A DNA stretch of 35,983 nucleotides, from assembly GCA_041477815.1 (NCBI GenBank), contig JBGOUV010000013.1, positions 1 to 35,983 on the forward strand, given 5' to 3'. Origin of the DNA: JBGOUV01 sp041477815. GTDB taxonomy: Bacteria; Acidobacteriota; Terriglobia; Bryobacterales; JACQDG01. The stretch's first letter is position 1, and each line of letters starts with the position of its first letter. Made by a program: the position numbers and the translations under genes. The notes below the pieces were generated by a model, which was not told where the DNA came from, did not search any database, and saw only the letters and a list, made by a program, of their open reading frames with translations. Shown here in pieces: positions 18,731 to 28,120 of the stretch.

Positions 18731-21031
18731 ATGGATCTCCTCGCGCAACTCAATCCGCGGCAGCGGGAAGCCGTCGAACACGTCGACGGCCCCCTCCTGA
18801 TTCTGGCCGGCGCGGGCAGTGGTAAGACCCGGGTCATCACCTACCGTATCGCCTACCTCATCCGCCAGTGCGGCCTCTCGCCTGCCCGCCTCCTGGCCGT
18901 GACGTTCACCAACAAGGCGGCCGCCGAAATGCGCGACCGCGTGGCGGCCCTGCTCGGTCCGGGAGCGGCCACTCCGGTGCTCTCCACCTTCCACTCCCTG
19001 GCGGTGCGAATTCTGCGCCAGCACGGGGCCTCGCTCCAGCAGGTGCGCCCCGGCTTCACCCCCCGGTTCACCATCTACGACGAGGGCGACCAGCTCTCCG
19101 TGGTCAAGAGCGTCTATAAGGACGTAGGACTCGACGAGAAGACCCTGGCCTACAAGGCCGCGCTGGGGAAGATCTCCGACGCCAAGAGCGAGCGGGTCAG
19201 CCCCCAACAGTATTACCAGTGGTCGAACAGCCCGCTGGCGGACAAGATGGCCGTGATCTACGACCATTACGAGACCGCCCTCCGCCGCGCCAACGCCCTC
19301 GACTTCGACGACCTCCTGCTGGAGACCGTTCGCCTGCTGGGTCACGACGACCAGGTCCGACAGCGCCTCATCGACCGGTTCCACTACCTCATGGTCGACG
19401 AATACCAGGATACCAATCGTACTCAGTACGAGCTGACCCGGCTCTTGACCGAGCCGCGGCGAAATTTATGCGTCGTCGGGGACGAAGATCAGTCCATTTA
19501 TAGCTGGCGGGGAGCGGATATCCGGAATATTCTGGACTTTGAACGGGATTATCCGGGCGCGGCCGTGATCCGGCTCGAGCAGAACTACCGGTCGACGAAG
19601 AACATTCTGGACGCGGCCGGGGCGGTGGTGGCCCGCAACGAGCACCGCAAGGGCAAGACACTGTGGACCGAGTCCGGCGCGGGGACGCCGATCCTGTTCT
19701 ACACCGGCGAGGACACCGAGAACGAAGCCCTGTTCGTCGCCGAGTACGTCCAGAAATACCTGTCGCGGAATCCCCAGGACCGGGCGGCGGTGCTCTACCG
19801 GACGAACTTCCAGTCGCGCCAGATCGAGGAGGCCCTGCGCCGGTACGGGCGCAAGTACACGCTGGTGGGGGGGCTGAGCTTTTACCAGCGGGCGGAGGTG
19901 AAGGATGCGCTGGCCTACCTGAAGGCGGCTCTCTCGGCGCCGGATACCTATAGTCTCCTGCGGATCATCAATACACCGGCGCGGGGCATCGGGCGGACCA
20001 CCGTCGAGCAGATCGAGGCCCACGCCCGGGAGCGCGGCATCGGCGCCTGGGAGGCGATCGAGGAATTGCTGGGCGCCGGGGTCTTTTCTGCCCGGGCCCA
20101 AGCGGCGGTGGGAGTCTTCCGGGACCTGATGGTGGAGTTGCGAGACAAGGTCGCGGCCCAGCCGGTGCACGAAGCGCTGGTGTGGCTGCTCGACCGCACC
20201 GGGTACAAGAGAACCCTGGAGCAGGAAGACTCCATCGAGAGCCGGGGACGCCTGGAAAACCTCAACGAGCTGCTGAACGCGGCCCGGGACGCCGCCGAGC
20301 GCGAGGAGACGGTGCACGAGTTTCTGGATCATGCGGCCCTGATCGCGGACACCGACGATCTGGAGGAGTCGGCGCAGGTAACGCTGCTGACCCTGCACAG
20401 CGCCAAGGGACTGGAGTTTCACCTGGTGATTATGGCGGGAATGGAGGAAGGCATCTTCCCCCACAGCCGGTCGCTGTCGCTGGAGAACGCGGCGGGGCTG
20501 GAAGAGGAGCGGCGCCTCTGCTACGTAGGCATGACCCGCGCCCAGAAGCAGCTGGTCCTGACGCGGGCGCGCTTCCGGCGGCGGTATGGAGGCGGCGAGC
20601 TGGCCGAGAGCGAACCCTCCCGGTTCTTCGACGAGGTGCCCCGAGATCTGGTCGAAGATCTGACCCCCGTTCCCCGCGGCCGCCGGGACGTGGATCTCTA
20701 CGCCGAGCAGCAAGAGGTGCGCCACATAGCCAGGCGCACCACCTTCACCGGCAAGACCTACAATTCCGTAGAGAACGTAGCCGAGTTCTTCGCGGGCCGC
20801 GACCGTAAGGGAGCGGTTCCCTCCGCGTCACCGGCCCCCCCCAAAGTGATCCCCATCCGCTCCCCCGGCGGCTCCCTCCGAGCCGGCGTCAGGGTGCGCC
20901 ACCCCAAGTACGGCGCCGGCGTCATCCTCCGTCGCGAGGGCGACGGCGACGAGGTAAAGCTGACGGTGAGTTTCCCCCACCACGGATTGAAGAAGCTAAT
21001 GGAAAAGTACGCCACTCTAACTCTGGAGTAA
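18731..21031 (+). CDS. pcrA: UvrD/PcrA family superfamily 1A DNA helicase
   Basis: This 766-aa protein is close to the usual PcrA/UvrD length. Motif I is AGAGSGKT with Lys32. Motif Ia is TFTNKAAAEM, motif II DEYQD at 223-227, and motif III GDEDQSIYSWRGA near 251. Motif IV is LEQNYRST, motif V TLHSAKGLEF, and motif VI EERRLCYVGMTRA. The C-terminal Tudor-like tail (RAGVRVRHPKYGAGVILRRE) is typical of PcrA and contacts RNA polymerase in studied homologues. Role: 3'-5' unwinding in repair, conflict resolution and plasmid replication. It starts 15 bp after the restored kinase stop and is followed closely by the basic small protein and the permease. Confidence 0.95.
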   Translation: MDLLAQLNPRQREAVEHVDGPLLILAGAGSGKTRVITYRIAYLIRQCGLSPARLLAVTFTNKAAAEMRDRVAALLGPGAATPVLSTFHSLAVRILRQHGASLQQVRPGFTPRFTIYDEGDQLSVVKSVYKDVGLDEKTLAYKAALGKISDAKSERVSPQQYYQWSNSPLADKMAVIYDHYETALRRANALDFDDLLLETVRLLGHDDQVRQRLIDRFHYLMVDEYQDTNRTQYELTRLLTEPRRNLCVVGDEDQSIYSWRGADIRNILDFERDYPGAAVIRLEQNYRSTKNILDAAGAVVARNEHRKGKTLWTESGAGTPILFYTGEDTENEALFVAEYVQKYLSRNPQDRAAVLYRTNFQSRQIEEALRRYGRKYTLVGGLSFYQRAEVKDALAYLKAALSAPDTYSLLRIINTPARGIGRTTVEQIEAHARERGIGAWEAIEELLGAGVFSARAQAAVGVFRDLMVELRDKVAAQPVHEALVWLLDRTGYKRTLEQEDSIESRGRLENLNELLNAARDAAEREETVHEFLDHAALIADTDDLEESAQVTLLTLHSAKGLEFHLVIMAGMEEGIFPHSRSLSLENAAGLEEERRLCYVGMTRAQKQLVLTRARFRRRYGGGELAESEPSRFFDEVPRDLVEDLTPVPRGRRDVDLYAEQQEVRHIARRTTFTGKTYNSVENVAEFFAGRDRKGAVPSASPAPPKVIPIRSPGGSLRAGVRVRHPKYGAGVILRREGDGDEVKLTVSFPHHGLKKLMEKYATLTLE

Positions 21032-21038
21032 AGACACT

Positions 21039-21191
21039 TTGATTACCAAGCACATCAAGGACAAAGCCGAACGCAAGAAAGTAAAACGGGCGTCGCGCAA
21101 GAAGGCGGCCCCCAAACCCAAACGGACCGAAGAGCGCGGCGCTCACAAGAAGAAGGTCCAGAAGCAGAAGGCCGGTCAGCGCAAGCGGTAG
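21039..21191 (+). CDS. 50-aa Lys/Arg-rich small protein
   Basis: TTG 21039 opens 50 codons to TAG 21189-21191. GGAG inside the end of pcrA (CTGGAGTAA) is well placed as a ribosome-binding site. About 16 lysines and 7 arginines (KKVKRASRKKAAPKPKR near the middle) make it almost half basic, with a few Glu and Gln and almost no hydrophobics, like the tails of histone-H1-like bacterial proteins. A nucleic-acid-binding role is inferred from composition. The permease GTG follows after 6 bp, so the gene sits inside an operon. It is below the usual length cutoff and easy to miss. An ATG start is absent. Confidence 0.6.
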   Translation: MITKHIKDKAERKKVKRASRKKAAPKPKRTEERGAHKKKVQKQKAGQRKR

Positions 21192-21197
21192 AACGCC

Positions 21198-22694
21198 GTG
21201 TCGCAACTGCTCCGGACCAAGAGCATCGATCGCCTGGTCGCGGAGAGCGAGGCGCCCGGGCGGCGGCTGCGTCGGACGCTCGGGCCTCTGGCGCTCACGG
21301 CCATGGGGATCGGCGCGGTAATCGGGACGGGTATCTTCATCCTGACCGGCACGGCCGCGGCCGGCGAAACGGTCGCCATCCCGTCGATCCTGAAGGCCCC
21401 GGTCATCGACCTGATCCGGCACGGGGTGGAGGCCGTGTCCACGCACGGCCGCCCTGGGGCGGGACCGGGCATCTCCCTGTCCTTTCTCCTGACCGCGCTG
21501 GCCTGTGGTTTCGCCGCGCTCTGTTACGCCGAGCTGGCGTCGATGATCCCCATCGCCGGCAGCGCCTACACCTACGCCTACGCCACACTGGGGGAGATCT
21601 TCGCCTGGATCATCGGGTGGGACCTCATCCTCGAATACGCCGTCTCCAACATGGCGGTAGCGGTGGGATTTTCAGCCTACTTCAACGACCTGCTGGACAA
21701 TGTCTGCGGCGTCCACCTCCCCATGCGCTGGAGCAATCCTGCAATGGTGGGCGGCGAGTACTCCGGGGCCTGGTTCAACCTGCCGGCGCTGCTGATCATT
21801 ATGCTGCTGACGGTGGTGCTGGTGCGGGGCGTCCGGGAAACGGCGGGGGCGAATACGGCGATGGTCGCCATCAAGATCGTGGCCATCCTGATCTTCTGCA
21901 TCGGGGCGGCGCGGGCGATAAAGACGGAGAACTGGCATCCCTTCCTGCCCAATGGATTCCAGGGGGTGCTCACCGGAGCGGCGATCGTCTTCTTCACCTA
22001 TATCGGGTTCGATTCGGTGTCCACGGCGGCGGAGGAGTGCAAGCGGCCGCAACGGGATCTGCCGCTGGGTATCATCCTGACGCTGGTCATCTGCGCCTTG
22101 CTCTATATGGCGGTAGCCCTGGTCCTCACCGGCATCCAACCCTGGCACACCTTGAACAACGCGGCCCCGGTGGCCAACGCTCTCAAGAAACTGGGGATGG
22201 ACGGCATTCGCAAATGGGTCGGCATCGGCGCCCTGGTGGGGATGATCTCTTCGCTGATGGTCTTCCAATACGGCCAGGCCCGGGTGTGGTTCGCCATGTC
22301 GCGCGACGGCCTGCTGCCGCGCGTGTTCTCGAGGGTGCACGCCCGCTTCCAGACGCCGCACGTCAGCACCTGGGTCGCCGGCCTGGTGGTGGGCATCCCG
22401 GCCGGCCTGTTCGACATCGGCACGCTGGCGGACCTGTCCAACATAGGAACGCTGTTCGCGTTCGTAGTAGTATCGGCAGGGGTACTGGTACTACGCAAGC
22501 AGCAGCCGGAGCGTCCCCGCAGCTTCCGGGTGCCGTGGTCGCCGGTGACGCCGGTCATCTCGATCGTGGCCTGCCTGGTGCTGATGGCCAGCCTGCCCCT
22601 GGAGACCTGGATCCGGTTCTTCGTCTGGCTGGTGATCGGGCTGGTGATCTACTTCCTATTCGGGAAGAGGCACAGTGAGTTCGCCCGGAGTTGA
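21198..22694 (+). CDS. APC family cationic-type amino acid permease
   Basis: This 498-aa protein has about 12 hydrophobic helices. GIGAVIGTGIF at 37-47 is the unwound TM1 motif that binds the substrate in APC transporters. CYAELASMIPIAGSAYTYAYATLGE, FFTYIGFDSVSTAAEECKRPQRDLP and MSRDGLLPRVFSRVH match the CAT/YfnA branch. Acts in the inner membrane to import amino acids with protons or by exchange. The start is GTG 21198, 6 bp after the basic small protein. The C-terminus runs to KRHSEFARS; a convergent kinase fragment begins just past it. Confidence 0.92.
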   Translation: MSQLLRTKSIDRLVAESEAPGRRLRRTLGPLALTAMGIGAVIGTGIFILTGTAAAGETVAIPSILKAPVIDLIRHGVEAVSTHGRPGAGPGISLSFLLTALACGFAALCYAELASMIPIAGSAYTYAYATLGEIFAWIIGWDLILEYAVSNMAVAVGFSAYFNDLLDNVCGVHLPMRWSNPAMVGGEYSGAWFNLPALLIIMLLTVVLVRGVRETAGANTAMVAIKIVAILIFCIGAARAIKTENWHPFLPNGFQGVLTGAAIVFFTYIGFDSVSTAAEECKRPQRDLPLGIILTLVICALLYMAVALVLTGIQPWHTLNNAAPVANALKKLGMDGIRKWVGIGALVGMISSLMVFQYGQARVWFAMSRDGLLPRVFSRVHARFQTPHVSTWVAGLVVGIPAGLFDIGTLADLSNIGTLFAFVVVSAGVLVLRKQQPERPRSFRVPWSPVTPVISIVACLVLMASLPLETWIRFFVWLVIGLVIYFLFGKRHSEFARS

Positions 22695-22712
22695 CCGTAT
22701 ATGTGAACACCG

Positions 22713-23027
22713 TAGCTTTGCGCCCGATGCACTGGTCGAGCGTCCGGCCCGGCACGTACTCCATGGCGATGAAGTCGGTCGAGCCGGAGGTTCCGATGTC
22801 GTAGATGGTGATGATATTGGGGTGGTGCAGTGCCGACGCGGTCTTGGCTTCCTGGATGAAGCGGCGCTTGCGCTCGGGGTTGGCAACGGCTTCGGCGGGG
22901 AGGACCTTGACGGCGACGGTGCGGTCCAGGCGGGTGTCGCGGGCGCGGTAGACCTCGGCCATCCCCCGGCGCCGAGCGGAGCGAGGATCTCGTAGGGGCC
23001 GAGACGGGTTCCGGTGGGGAGGGGCAT
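22713..23027 (-). pseudogene. Truncated, frameshifted Ser/Thr kinase N-lobe
   Basis: ATG 23027 starts MPLPTGTRLGPYEILAPLGAGG, the P-loop start of a PknB-like kinase. A missing G in the run at about 22966-22970 shifts the frame before MAEVYRARDTRLDRTVAVKV, then PAEAVANPERKRRFIQEAKT, HHPNIITIYDIG and AMEYVPGRTLDQ. Homology stops after CIGRKA near 22713, so the catalytic loop (HRD), DFG and everything after are gone. It is convergent with the permease. It is therefore a dead remnant similar to the start of the intact kinase at 25371 (MPLSAGARLGPYEVVAPLGA), which suggests recombination between kinase genes. Confidence 0.8.
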
Positions 23028-23369
23028 ACGCTGGGGGTCTGCGTCCGTATCCGCCGCAGCACCTCCTCTGCTCCGTCAAACCGCGCTTGCTTGCCGCCGA
23101 TCAACTGGGCGAGGCAGGGGATCGGGATGATTACGTTCCATCTACTCAGCCCCAAAAGAACCACGTTCCGCCGCTCACCCCTCAGGCGACCCGTGGCAAG
23201 AGTACCGTGGTTTAAATTTGCACCACGCGCGGCTCAACAGAATCAACCGGTTACGGAGCCGCGACCGGACGAGGCCGGTTCTTACCACGGGCGGACTAAG
23301 CCCTCTCGCTCAGCCGGGGCCGCCGGCGGGAGCCTTCGTAGGCGTGAAGGCCATCTGGTATCATGGCGA
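23028..23369. other. 342-bp spacer between kinase remnant and glycosyltransferase
   Basis: It holds repeat copy B (23192-23250) and a TATCAT hexamer at 23359-23364. The plus frame continuous with the glycosyltransferase is open through the repeat, but that upstream part has no family similarity and no good start. No other gene is recognised. Confidence 0.5.
23192..23250 (+). repeat. Dispersed palindromic intergenic repeat, copy B
   Basis: GTGGCAAGAGTACC is followed by a near-palindrome at 23206-23227 that matches copy A except at two positions. CTCAACAGAATCAACC then follows, which is the inverted, shortened form of the TTGATTCTGCGGGGTTGAG block of copy A. One block is thus inverted relative to copy A. 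Confidence 0.65.
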
Positions 23370-24986
23370 TTGATCTCCAAAAGCTCCCACGCCTGCCTAC
23401 TGCTGGCGCTGCTGACTATCTTCCTGGGGCGCATCGTTTCCACCTATCGGGTCTTCAACGACACCACGGATGAGAACACCCACATCCGCGCCGGGGTCGA
23501 GATTCTGCAAAAAGGATCCTACACGGTCGACCCCCAGCACCCGCCCATTCCCAGGATCTTCTTGGGCGCTCTGCCTTACTATGTCGCCAAACTGAACCTT
23601 GGCGAACACAACCTCCTGTGGACCTTCGGACTGTGGGAGTGGCGCGACACTGCCTACTATTGGAGAACGCTGGCTCTGGCCCGCGCCGGGAACCTGGTGT
23701 TTGCCCTGCTCCTGTTTGGGTTTGCCTACCGCTGGAGCTCACTGCTCTACGGTCCTCGAGCCGGTCTTGCCGCCGCCGCCCTGGTCGCCTGCTGTCCCAA
23801 CCTGATCGCCCACTCCGCGCTCGCGACCATGGACGCCGGGGCCGCCGCCACCATGTTGGTGGCCGTGTATTATCTCTGGCGCTGGAGCCCGCAGCCGGGC
23901 CCGCGGTGTTGGGCCGCCGCCGTGGCCGCGAGCGTCGCCGTGCTGTCGAAGTTTTCCGCCCTGTTCTTTCTGCCCCCTATCGCCGTCCTCTACTTGCTGG
24001 CGGCCAGAGGACCCCGGTGGCTGGAGCGGCGGCCCCTGCGAGTGGAGCCCGCGGCCGCCCGCGCGGCCCTGGGACGAACCGCCGCCTGCGGCCTGATTTT
24101 CCTGTTTCTCGTCTGGGCGGCCTACCTGTTCCAGGCCCGCGGCCACCTCGAAAAGGGTCATCACGAGCCGAGCGTGGTCCCCAAACTGGAGCGCCTGGTG
24201 CCCTCCAACGCCTGGATTGGGGTGAAGACCGTTCTGGCGCACAACGACGACGGGCACCTCGCCTACCTGCTCGGCGACCTCTCCAAGACGGGTTGGTGGT
24301 ACTACTTTCCGGTGGTTCTGGGGGTGAAGACCACCCTTCCGCTCCTGTTGCTGGTGGCGCTTGCCGCCGGATTGTACCTAAGCGGAGGCTATGCCGGCGC
24401 CGCCCGGCAAACCGGGTATCTCTGGATCGCCCTTTTCGTCGTGCTGGGTATTTGTATGGCGTCCCACATCAATATCGGGGTCCGCCATATCCTGGTGCTG
24501 TACGGTTTTTTTGCGATTCTGGCGTCGGGCGTGTTTGCCGACGCGGCGAGGCTGGCACTGCGCCACCCGGCGATCCGGTGCCTGGCCCTGGCGGCCGTGG
24601 CCTGGCACGCCGCCGAATCGGTGGTGGCGCACCCGGATTATCTCGCTTACTTCAACCAGATCGCCCGGGGCCGGGAAGAACAGTTTCTTGCGGATAGCAA
24701 CCTGGATTGGGGCCAGGACCTGGCGCGGCTGGGAGAGTATCTGCGGAGCCACCACATCGACATGCCTCAGGCGGACCTATTCGGGGCGACTCCCCCTCAC
24801 AGGCTGGATTTCAAGGTGACAGGGCTCCACCCGCTCCACCCGCAGCCGGGGTGGGTAGTCATCAGCGTCAACCACCTGCTGGGGATTAACCGCAGCCCGC
24901 AGAACTATCGGTGGTTTCTACAGCGTCGGCCCGACGCCCGGGTAGGCAAGACCCTCCGGCTGTACTACCTGCCGGCCGCGCCGTAA
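23370..24986 (+). CDS. GT39/PMT-like membrane glycosyltransferase
   Basis: The start is uncertain. TTG 23370 (538 aa) is chosen because the upstream frame runs through the intergenic repeat and because TATCAT lies 5 nt before it. After TM1 (LLALLTIFLGRIV) the first loop holds TTDENTHIRAGVEIL and DPQHPPIPR, the acidic motif and HPP typical of dolichyl-phosphate-mannose/ArnT-like glycosyltransferases (Asp-Glu as catalytic site). About ten more helices follow, and the C-terminal soluble part has NLDWGQDLARLGEYL and LFGATPPHRLDF, common in this bacterial subfamily. It would transfer a sugar from a polyprenyl donor on the outer face of the inner membrane. Repeat copies B and C lie on either side. 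Confidence 0.82.
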   Translation: MISKSSHACLLLALLTIFLGRIVSTYRVFNDTTDENTHIRAGVEILQKGSYTVDPQHPPIPRIFLGALPYYVAKLNLGEHNLLWTFGLWEWRDTAYYWRTLALARAGNLVFALLLFGFAYRWSSLLYGPRAGLAAAALVACCPNLIAHSALATMDAGAAATMLVAVYYLWRWSPQPGPRCWAAAVAASVAVLSKFSALFFLPPIAVLYLLAARGPRWLERRPLRVEPAAARAALGRTAACGLIFLFLVWAAYLFQARGHLEKGHHEPSVVPKLERLVPSNAWIGVKTVLAHNDDGHLAYLLGDLSKTGWWYYFPVVLGVKTTLPLLLLVALAAGLYLSGGYAGAARQTGYLWIALFVVLGICMASHINIGVRHILVLYGFFAILASGVFADAARLALRHPAIRCLALAAVAWHAAESVVAHPDYLAYFNQIARGREEQFLADSNLDWGQDLARLGEYLRSHHIDMPQADLFGATPPHRLDFKVTGLHPLHPQPGWVVISVNHLLGINRSPQNYRWFLQRRPDARVGKTLRLYYLPAAP

Positions 24987-25030
24987 CCGATGCGGCAGAG
25001 GCGTTAGCAGTCCGCGGCAGAAGTGAGATC

Positions 25031-25121
25031 CGGCAAATTTGCCGCATCCTCAACCTCGCAGAATCAACGACTTGCCGGTGGCAAATTTGCCAACAAGTCG
25101 CGGCGGGGCACTTTTGCCACG
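25031..25121 (-). repeat. Dispersed palindromic intergenic repeat, copy C
   Basis: Relative to copy A it is in reverse orientation. Two perfect 14-bp palindromes, CGGCAAATTTGCCG (25031-25044) and TGGCAAATTTGCCA (25079-25092), flank a block that reads in reverse complement GGCAAGTCGTTGATTCTGCG then AGGTTGAG, with three differences from copy A over 30 bp. The end reads GGCACTTTTGCCAC, matching the GGCAAGAGTGCC end of copy A. Confidence 0.75.
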
Positions 25122-25358
25122 GGCTTAGCGCTCCGCAGCGACCGGTGCCAGGGTTGGTATTTATAAGCGTGATATTCTATCCCGCCATCCTGAAACCGGA
25201 GACCTGCGTGGTCAATTTCCCGGACTGTCCCCGAGGCGGTGACCGGCGTCCGCACCGCCTGCAACCGCCGCGCCCGCACTGGTCCCCAACGGCGCGGTAG
25301 CCTAAGGCCTCGCCCCCGAACACCCCTCATCCGCGACTCAACCGCCTCCCCCCAACGG

Positions 25359-25370
25359 TACAATGGCCCC
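25359..25370 (+). promoter_or_regulatory. -10-like TACAAT 6 nt before the kinase ATG (leaderless candidate)
   Basis: TACAAT (25359-25364), then GGCCCC, then ATG 25371. The surroundings are very GC-rich, so the hexamer stands out. No Shine-Dalgarno or clear -35 is seen. Confidence 0.4.
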
Positions 25371-28103
25371 ATGCCCCTCTCCGCCGGCGCCCGTCTCGGA
25401 CCCTACGAGGTCGTCGCGCCGCTGGGCGCGGGCGGGATGGGCGAGGTCTACCGCGCCAAGGATACCCAGCTCGGCCGCCAGGTAGCCCTCAAGGTGTTGT
25501 CCGCGGCCTTCGCCGGCGACCCCGACCGCATGGCCCGCTTCCGGCGCGAGGCCCAGGTGCTGGCGTCGCTCAACCACCCCAACATCGGCGCTATCTATGG
25601 CCTCGAAGAGAATGCCCTGGTGCTGGAGCTGGTGGAGGGGCCAACGCTCGCCGACCGCCTCGCCGAAGGCCCGATTTCGCCCGACGAATCTGTGGCCATA
25701 GCCAAGCAAATCGCCGAGGCCCTGGAGTACGCCCACGACAAAGGCGTCATCCACCGCGACCTGAAGCCGGCCAACGTGAAGATCACCCCCGAGGGAACGG
25801 TGAAAGTGCTGGACTTCGGGCTGGCCAAGATCGCCGACGACCGGGCCAACTCCGGCGACCCCGCCACTTCTCCTACGCTCACGATGCGGGCCACCCAAGC
25901 CGGCATGATCCTGGGCACGGCCGGTTACATGGCTCCCGAGCAGGCGCGCGGTCAGGGGGTGGACAAGCGCGCCGACATCTGGGCGTTCGGCGTGGTGTTG
26001 TTCGAGATGCTCTCCGGGAAACGCGTGTTCGGCGGGGAGACGGTGGGAGACACGCTGGCGGCGGTACTGAAGACCGATCCGGATTGGCAGGCGCTGCCGG
26101 CGGATACCCCGGCCGGTGTGCGCCGGCTGCTGCGACGGTGCCTGGAGCGTGACCGGAAGCGGCGCCTGCATGATATTGCAGATGGGCGGCTGGAACTCGA
26201 GGACGCGGAGGCGGCAGAGAAGCCGGAGACGACCAGGGCGACGGGGGCGAGGAGATGGCTCGGTTGGGTAGTGGCAGTGGTGGCGATCGTGGTGGGAGCC
26301 CTAGGATGGTGGCAAGCCACCCGGCGGACGGAACGACCGTTGCTGCGGCTGCAGCTCGATTTGGGACCGGAGGCCGCGCTCGGCTCCGGCTCCGCCGGCC
26401 CTGCAGCGATTCTTTCGCCGGACGGCTCGCGGTTGGTGTATGTGTCGCGCGGCGCGGACGGCAGGCTGCGGCTCTCCATGCGCCGGCTCGACGAGTTGCA
26501 GGCGTCGGTGCTGGCCGGCACGGAAGAGGCAGCCTCGCCCTTCTTTTCTCCCGATGGGCAGGAGGTGGCTTTCGCCGCCGGCGGCAAGCTCAAGAAGATT
26601 CCGGTCGGCGGCGGTGCGCCGGTCTCCTTGTGCGACGCTCCCAGGTTCGCCGGCGGGTGGTGGGGGGAAGACGGAGACATCATAGCCACGCTGGATTTTC
26701 GGGTCGGGCTGGCGCGCCTCCCCTCTTCCGGCGGGACGCCTCAGCCGCTGACCAAGGGCGGCTGGTGGCCGCAGGTGTTGCCCGGTGGCAAAGCGGTGCT
26801 GTTCACCGGCGGAACGGCTGTTCTTAGCGGCATGGGAAGCCGTTTGGAAAATCCCGCCATCGAGGTGCTGTCACTCTCCTCCGGCGAGAGACGGACCTTG
26901 CTCCGGGACGGCGTTTTCGGCCGCTATCTTCCCAGCGGCCACCTGGTCTACGTGCAGGCCGGCAGCTTGCTTGCCGCACCCATGGATCCGGCCAGACCGG
27001 AGTTGACCGGTCCCGGCGTGCCGGTGCTGGAGGAGGTGTTTTTCGATCCGCACTTTGGGGGCGCGCAAGTCGATGTTTCCCGGACCGGCACGCTGATCTA
27101 TGTCCCCGGCAAACAGGCCTTGCCGAACTTGTCGGTCCGCTGGCTGGACCATACCGGCCAGACGGCGCCTCTGCTGGCCAAACCGGGGAACTACTTCTGG
27201 CCGCGCCTGTCCCCGGACGGCAAGTCGCTGGCCCTGTCCGCGGCGGGCGAGAAGAACGACGACATATGGATTTATGATTGGCAGCGAGACACCATGTCCC
27301 GCTTGACCTTCGGTCCTAATAATAACCGGGACGCGGTTTGGAGCCCCGACGGCAAGTACATCGCCTTCGCCTCGGGAACGGGCTCGGATCTGAACCTCTA
27401 CTGGATCCGGTCGGACCGGGCGGGCGAGCCAGAGCGGCTCCTCGAGACGAAGAACCTCCAGATACCATACTCTTTCTCCCCGGACGGCAAGTGGCTGGCC
27501 TTTTACGAGCGGGATGGGTCCGGCGGCGGGACCCCCACCACGTCGCCACCGGGCGATATTTGGGTGCTGCCAATTCATACGGAGGCCTCCGCCGGCCCGC
27601 GCCCGGGAAAGCCGGAAGTCTTCCTACGCACTCCCTTTAACGAAGCGCAACCGGTGTTCTCTCCCGACGGACGCTGGCTGGCCTACGTCTCGGATGAGTC
27701 GGGCGTGATGGAGGTGTATGTCCGGTCGTTTCCGGGCCGCGGCGGTCAAAGGCAAATCTCGAGCGGAGGCGGGATATTTCCGGTCTGGTCGCAAAAGGGG
27801 CGCGAGTTGTTCTACCGGACCTTGGACAACCGCATCATGGTAGCGGCCTATGCAGCCACGGGCGAGTCGCTGGTCGCTGAAAGACCGCGGGTATGGTCCG
27901 AGACGCGCATCGCCGATACCGCTACGCTTTGGCCGAACCTCGATCTGGCCCCGGACGGCAAGCGGTTCGCGGTGATGATGGCGGAGGAGGGGCGGGGCCG
28001 GGAAAAGCAACCGACGCAGGTCGCCGTCCTGCTGAACTTCTTCGACGAACTGCGCCGGCGCGCCCCCCCGGTACGGCGGGCTGCGGCCCGTCGGGGCCTT
28101 TAG
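25371..28103 (+). CDS. Transmembrane Ser/Thr protein kinase with TolB/WD40-like propeller
   Basis: This 910-aa protein has an intact PknB-type kinase domain at residues about 11-270: P-loop GAGGMGEVY (19-27), Lys41 in VALKV, catalytic loop IHRDLKPAN with Asp130, DFG at 148-150, and APE at 188-190. A transmembrane helix spans about 297-315 (WLGWVVAVVAIVVGALGWW). The exported C-terminal part is a TolB/WD40-like beta-propeller with repeated SPDGxxLxY/SPDGKWLAF units (for example WSPDGKYIAFAS and FSPDGRWLAYVSD). This architecture is abundant in Acidobacteria; the propeller presumably senses an external ligand or protein. The start ATG 25371 follows a TACAAT. A short GC hairpin at 28085-28098 followed by TTT may weakly terminate transcription. 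Confidence 0.93.
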   Translation: MPLSAGARLGPYEVVAPLGAGGMGEVYRAKDTQLGRQVALKVLSAAFAGDPDRMARFRREAQVLASLNHPNIGAIYGLEENALVLELVEGPTLADRLAEGPISPDESVAIAKQIAEALEYAHDKGVIHRDLKPANVKITPEGTVKVLDFGLAKIADDRANSGDPATSPTLTMRATQAGMILGTAGYMAPEQARGQGVDKRADIWAFGVVLFEMLSGKRVFGGETVGDTLAAVLKTDPDWQALPADTPAGVRRLLRRCLERDRKRRLHDIADGRLELEDAEAAEKPETTRATGARRWLGWVVAVVAIVVGALGWWQATRRTERPLLRLQLDLGPEAALGSGSAGPAAILSPDGSRLVYVSRGADGRLRLSMRRLDELQASVLAGTEEAASPFFSPDGQEVAFAAGGKLKKIPVGGGAPVSLCDAPRFAGGWWGEDGDIIATLDFRVGLARLPSSGGTPQPLTKGGWWPQVLPGGKAVLFTGGTAVLSGMGSRLENPAIEVLSLSSGERRTLLRDGVFGRYLPSGHLVYVQAGSLLAAPMDPARPELTGPGVPVLEEVFFDPHFGGAQVDVSRTGTLIYVPGKQALPNLSVRWLDHTGQTAPLLAKPGNYFWPRLSPDGKSLALSAAGEKNDDIWIYDWQRDTMSRLTFGPNNNRDAVWSPDGKYIAFASGTGSDLNLYWIRSDRAGEPERLLETKNLQIPYSFSPDGKWLAFYERDGSGGGTPTTSPPGDIWVLPIHTEASAGPRPGKPEVFLRTPFNEAQPVFSPDGRWLAYVSDESGVMEVYVRSFPGRGGQRQISSGGGIFPVWSQKGRELFYRTLDNRIMVAAYAATGESLVAERPRVWSETRIADTATLWPNLDLAPDGKRFAVMMAEEGRGREKQPTQVAVLLNFFDELRRRAPPVRRAAARRGL

Positions 28104-28120
28104 GCCGTGTCAAACCTCGA

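Larger units (their letters stand above)
24987..25370. other. 384-bp spacer upstream of the Ser/Thr kinase
   Basis: It contains repeat copy C (25031-25121) and, at the end, TACAAT 6 nt before the kinase ATG. The middle part (about 25140-25350) shows no recognisable gene, terminator or RNA. Confidence 0.5.

Noticed and set aside
23091..23369. Upstream extension of the GT39 frame to ATG 23091
   Set aside because: The extension runs through the dispersed repeat and gives an Arg/Pro-rich segment unlike the family N-terminus.
28085..28101. GC hairpin plus TTT as a terminator after the Ser/Thr kinase
   Set aside because: Stem of only 5 bp, partly inside the coding sequence, and just three T; too weak to list as a terminator.
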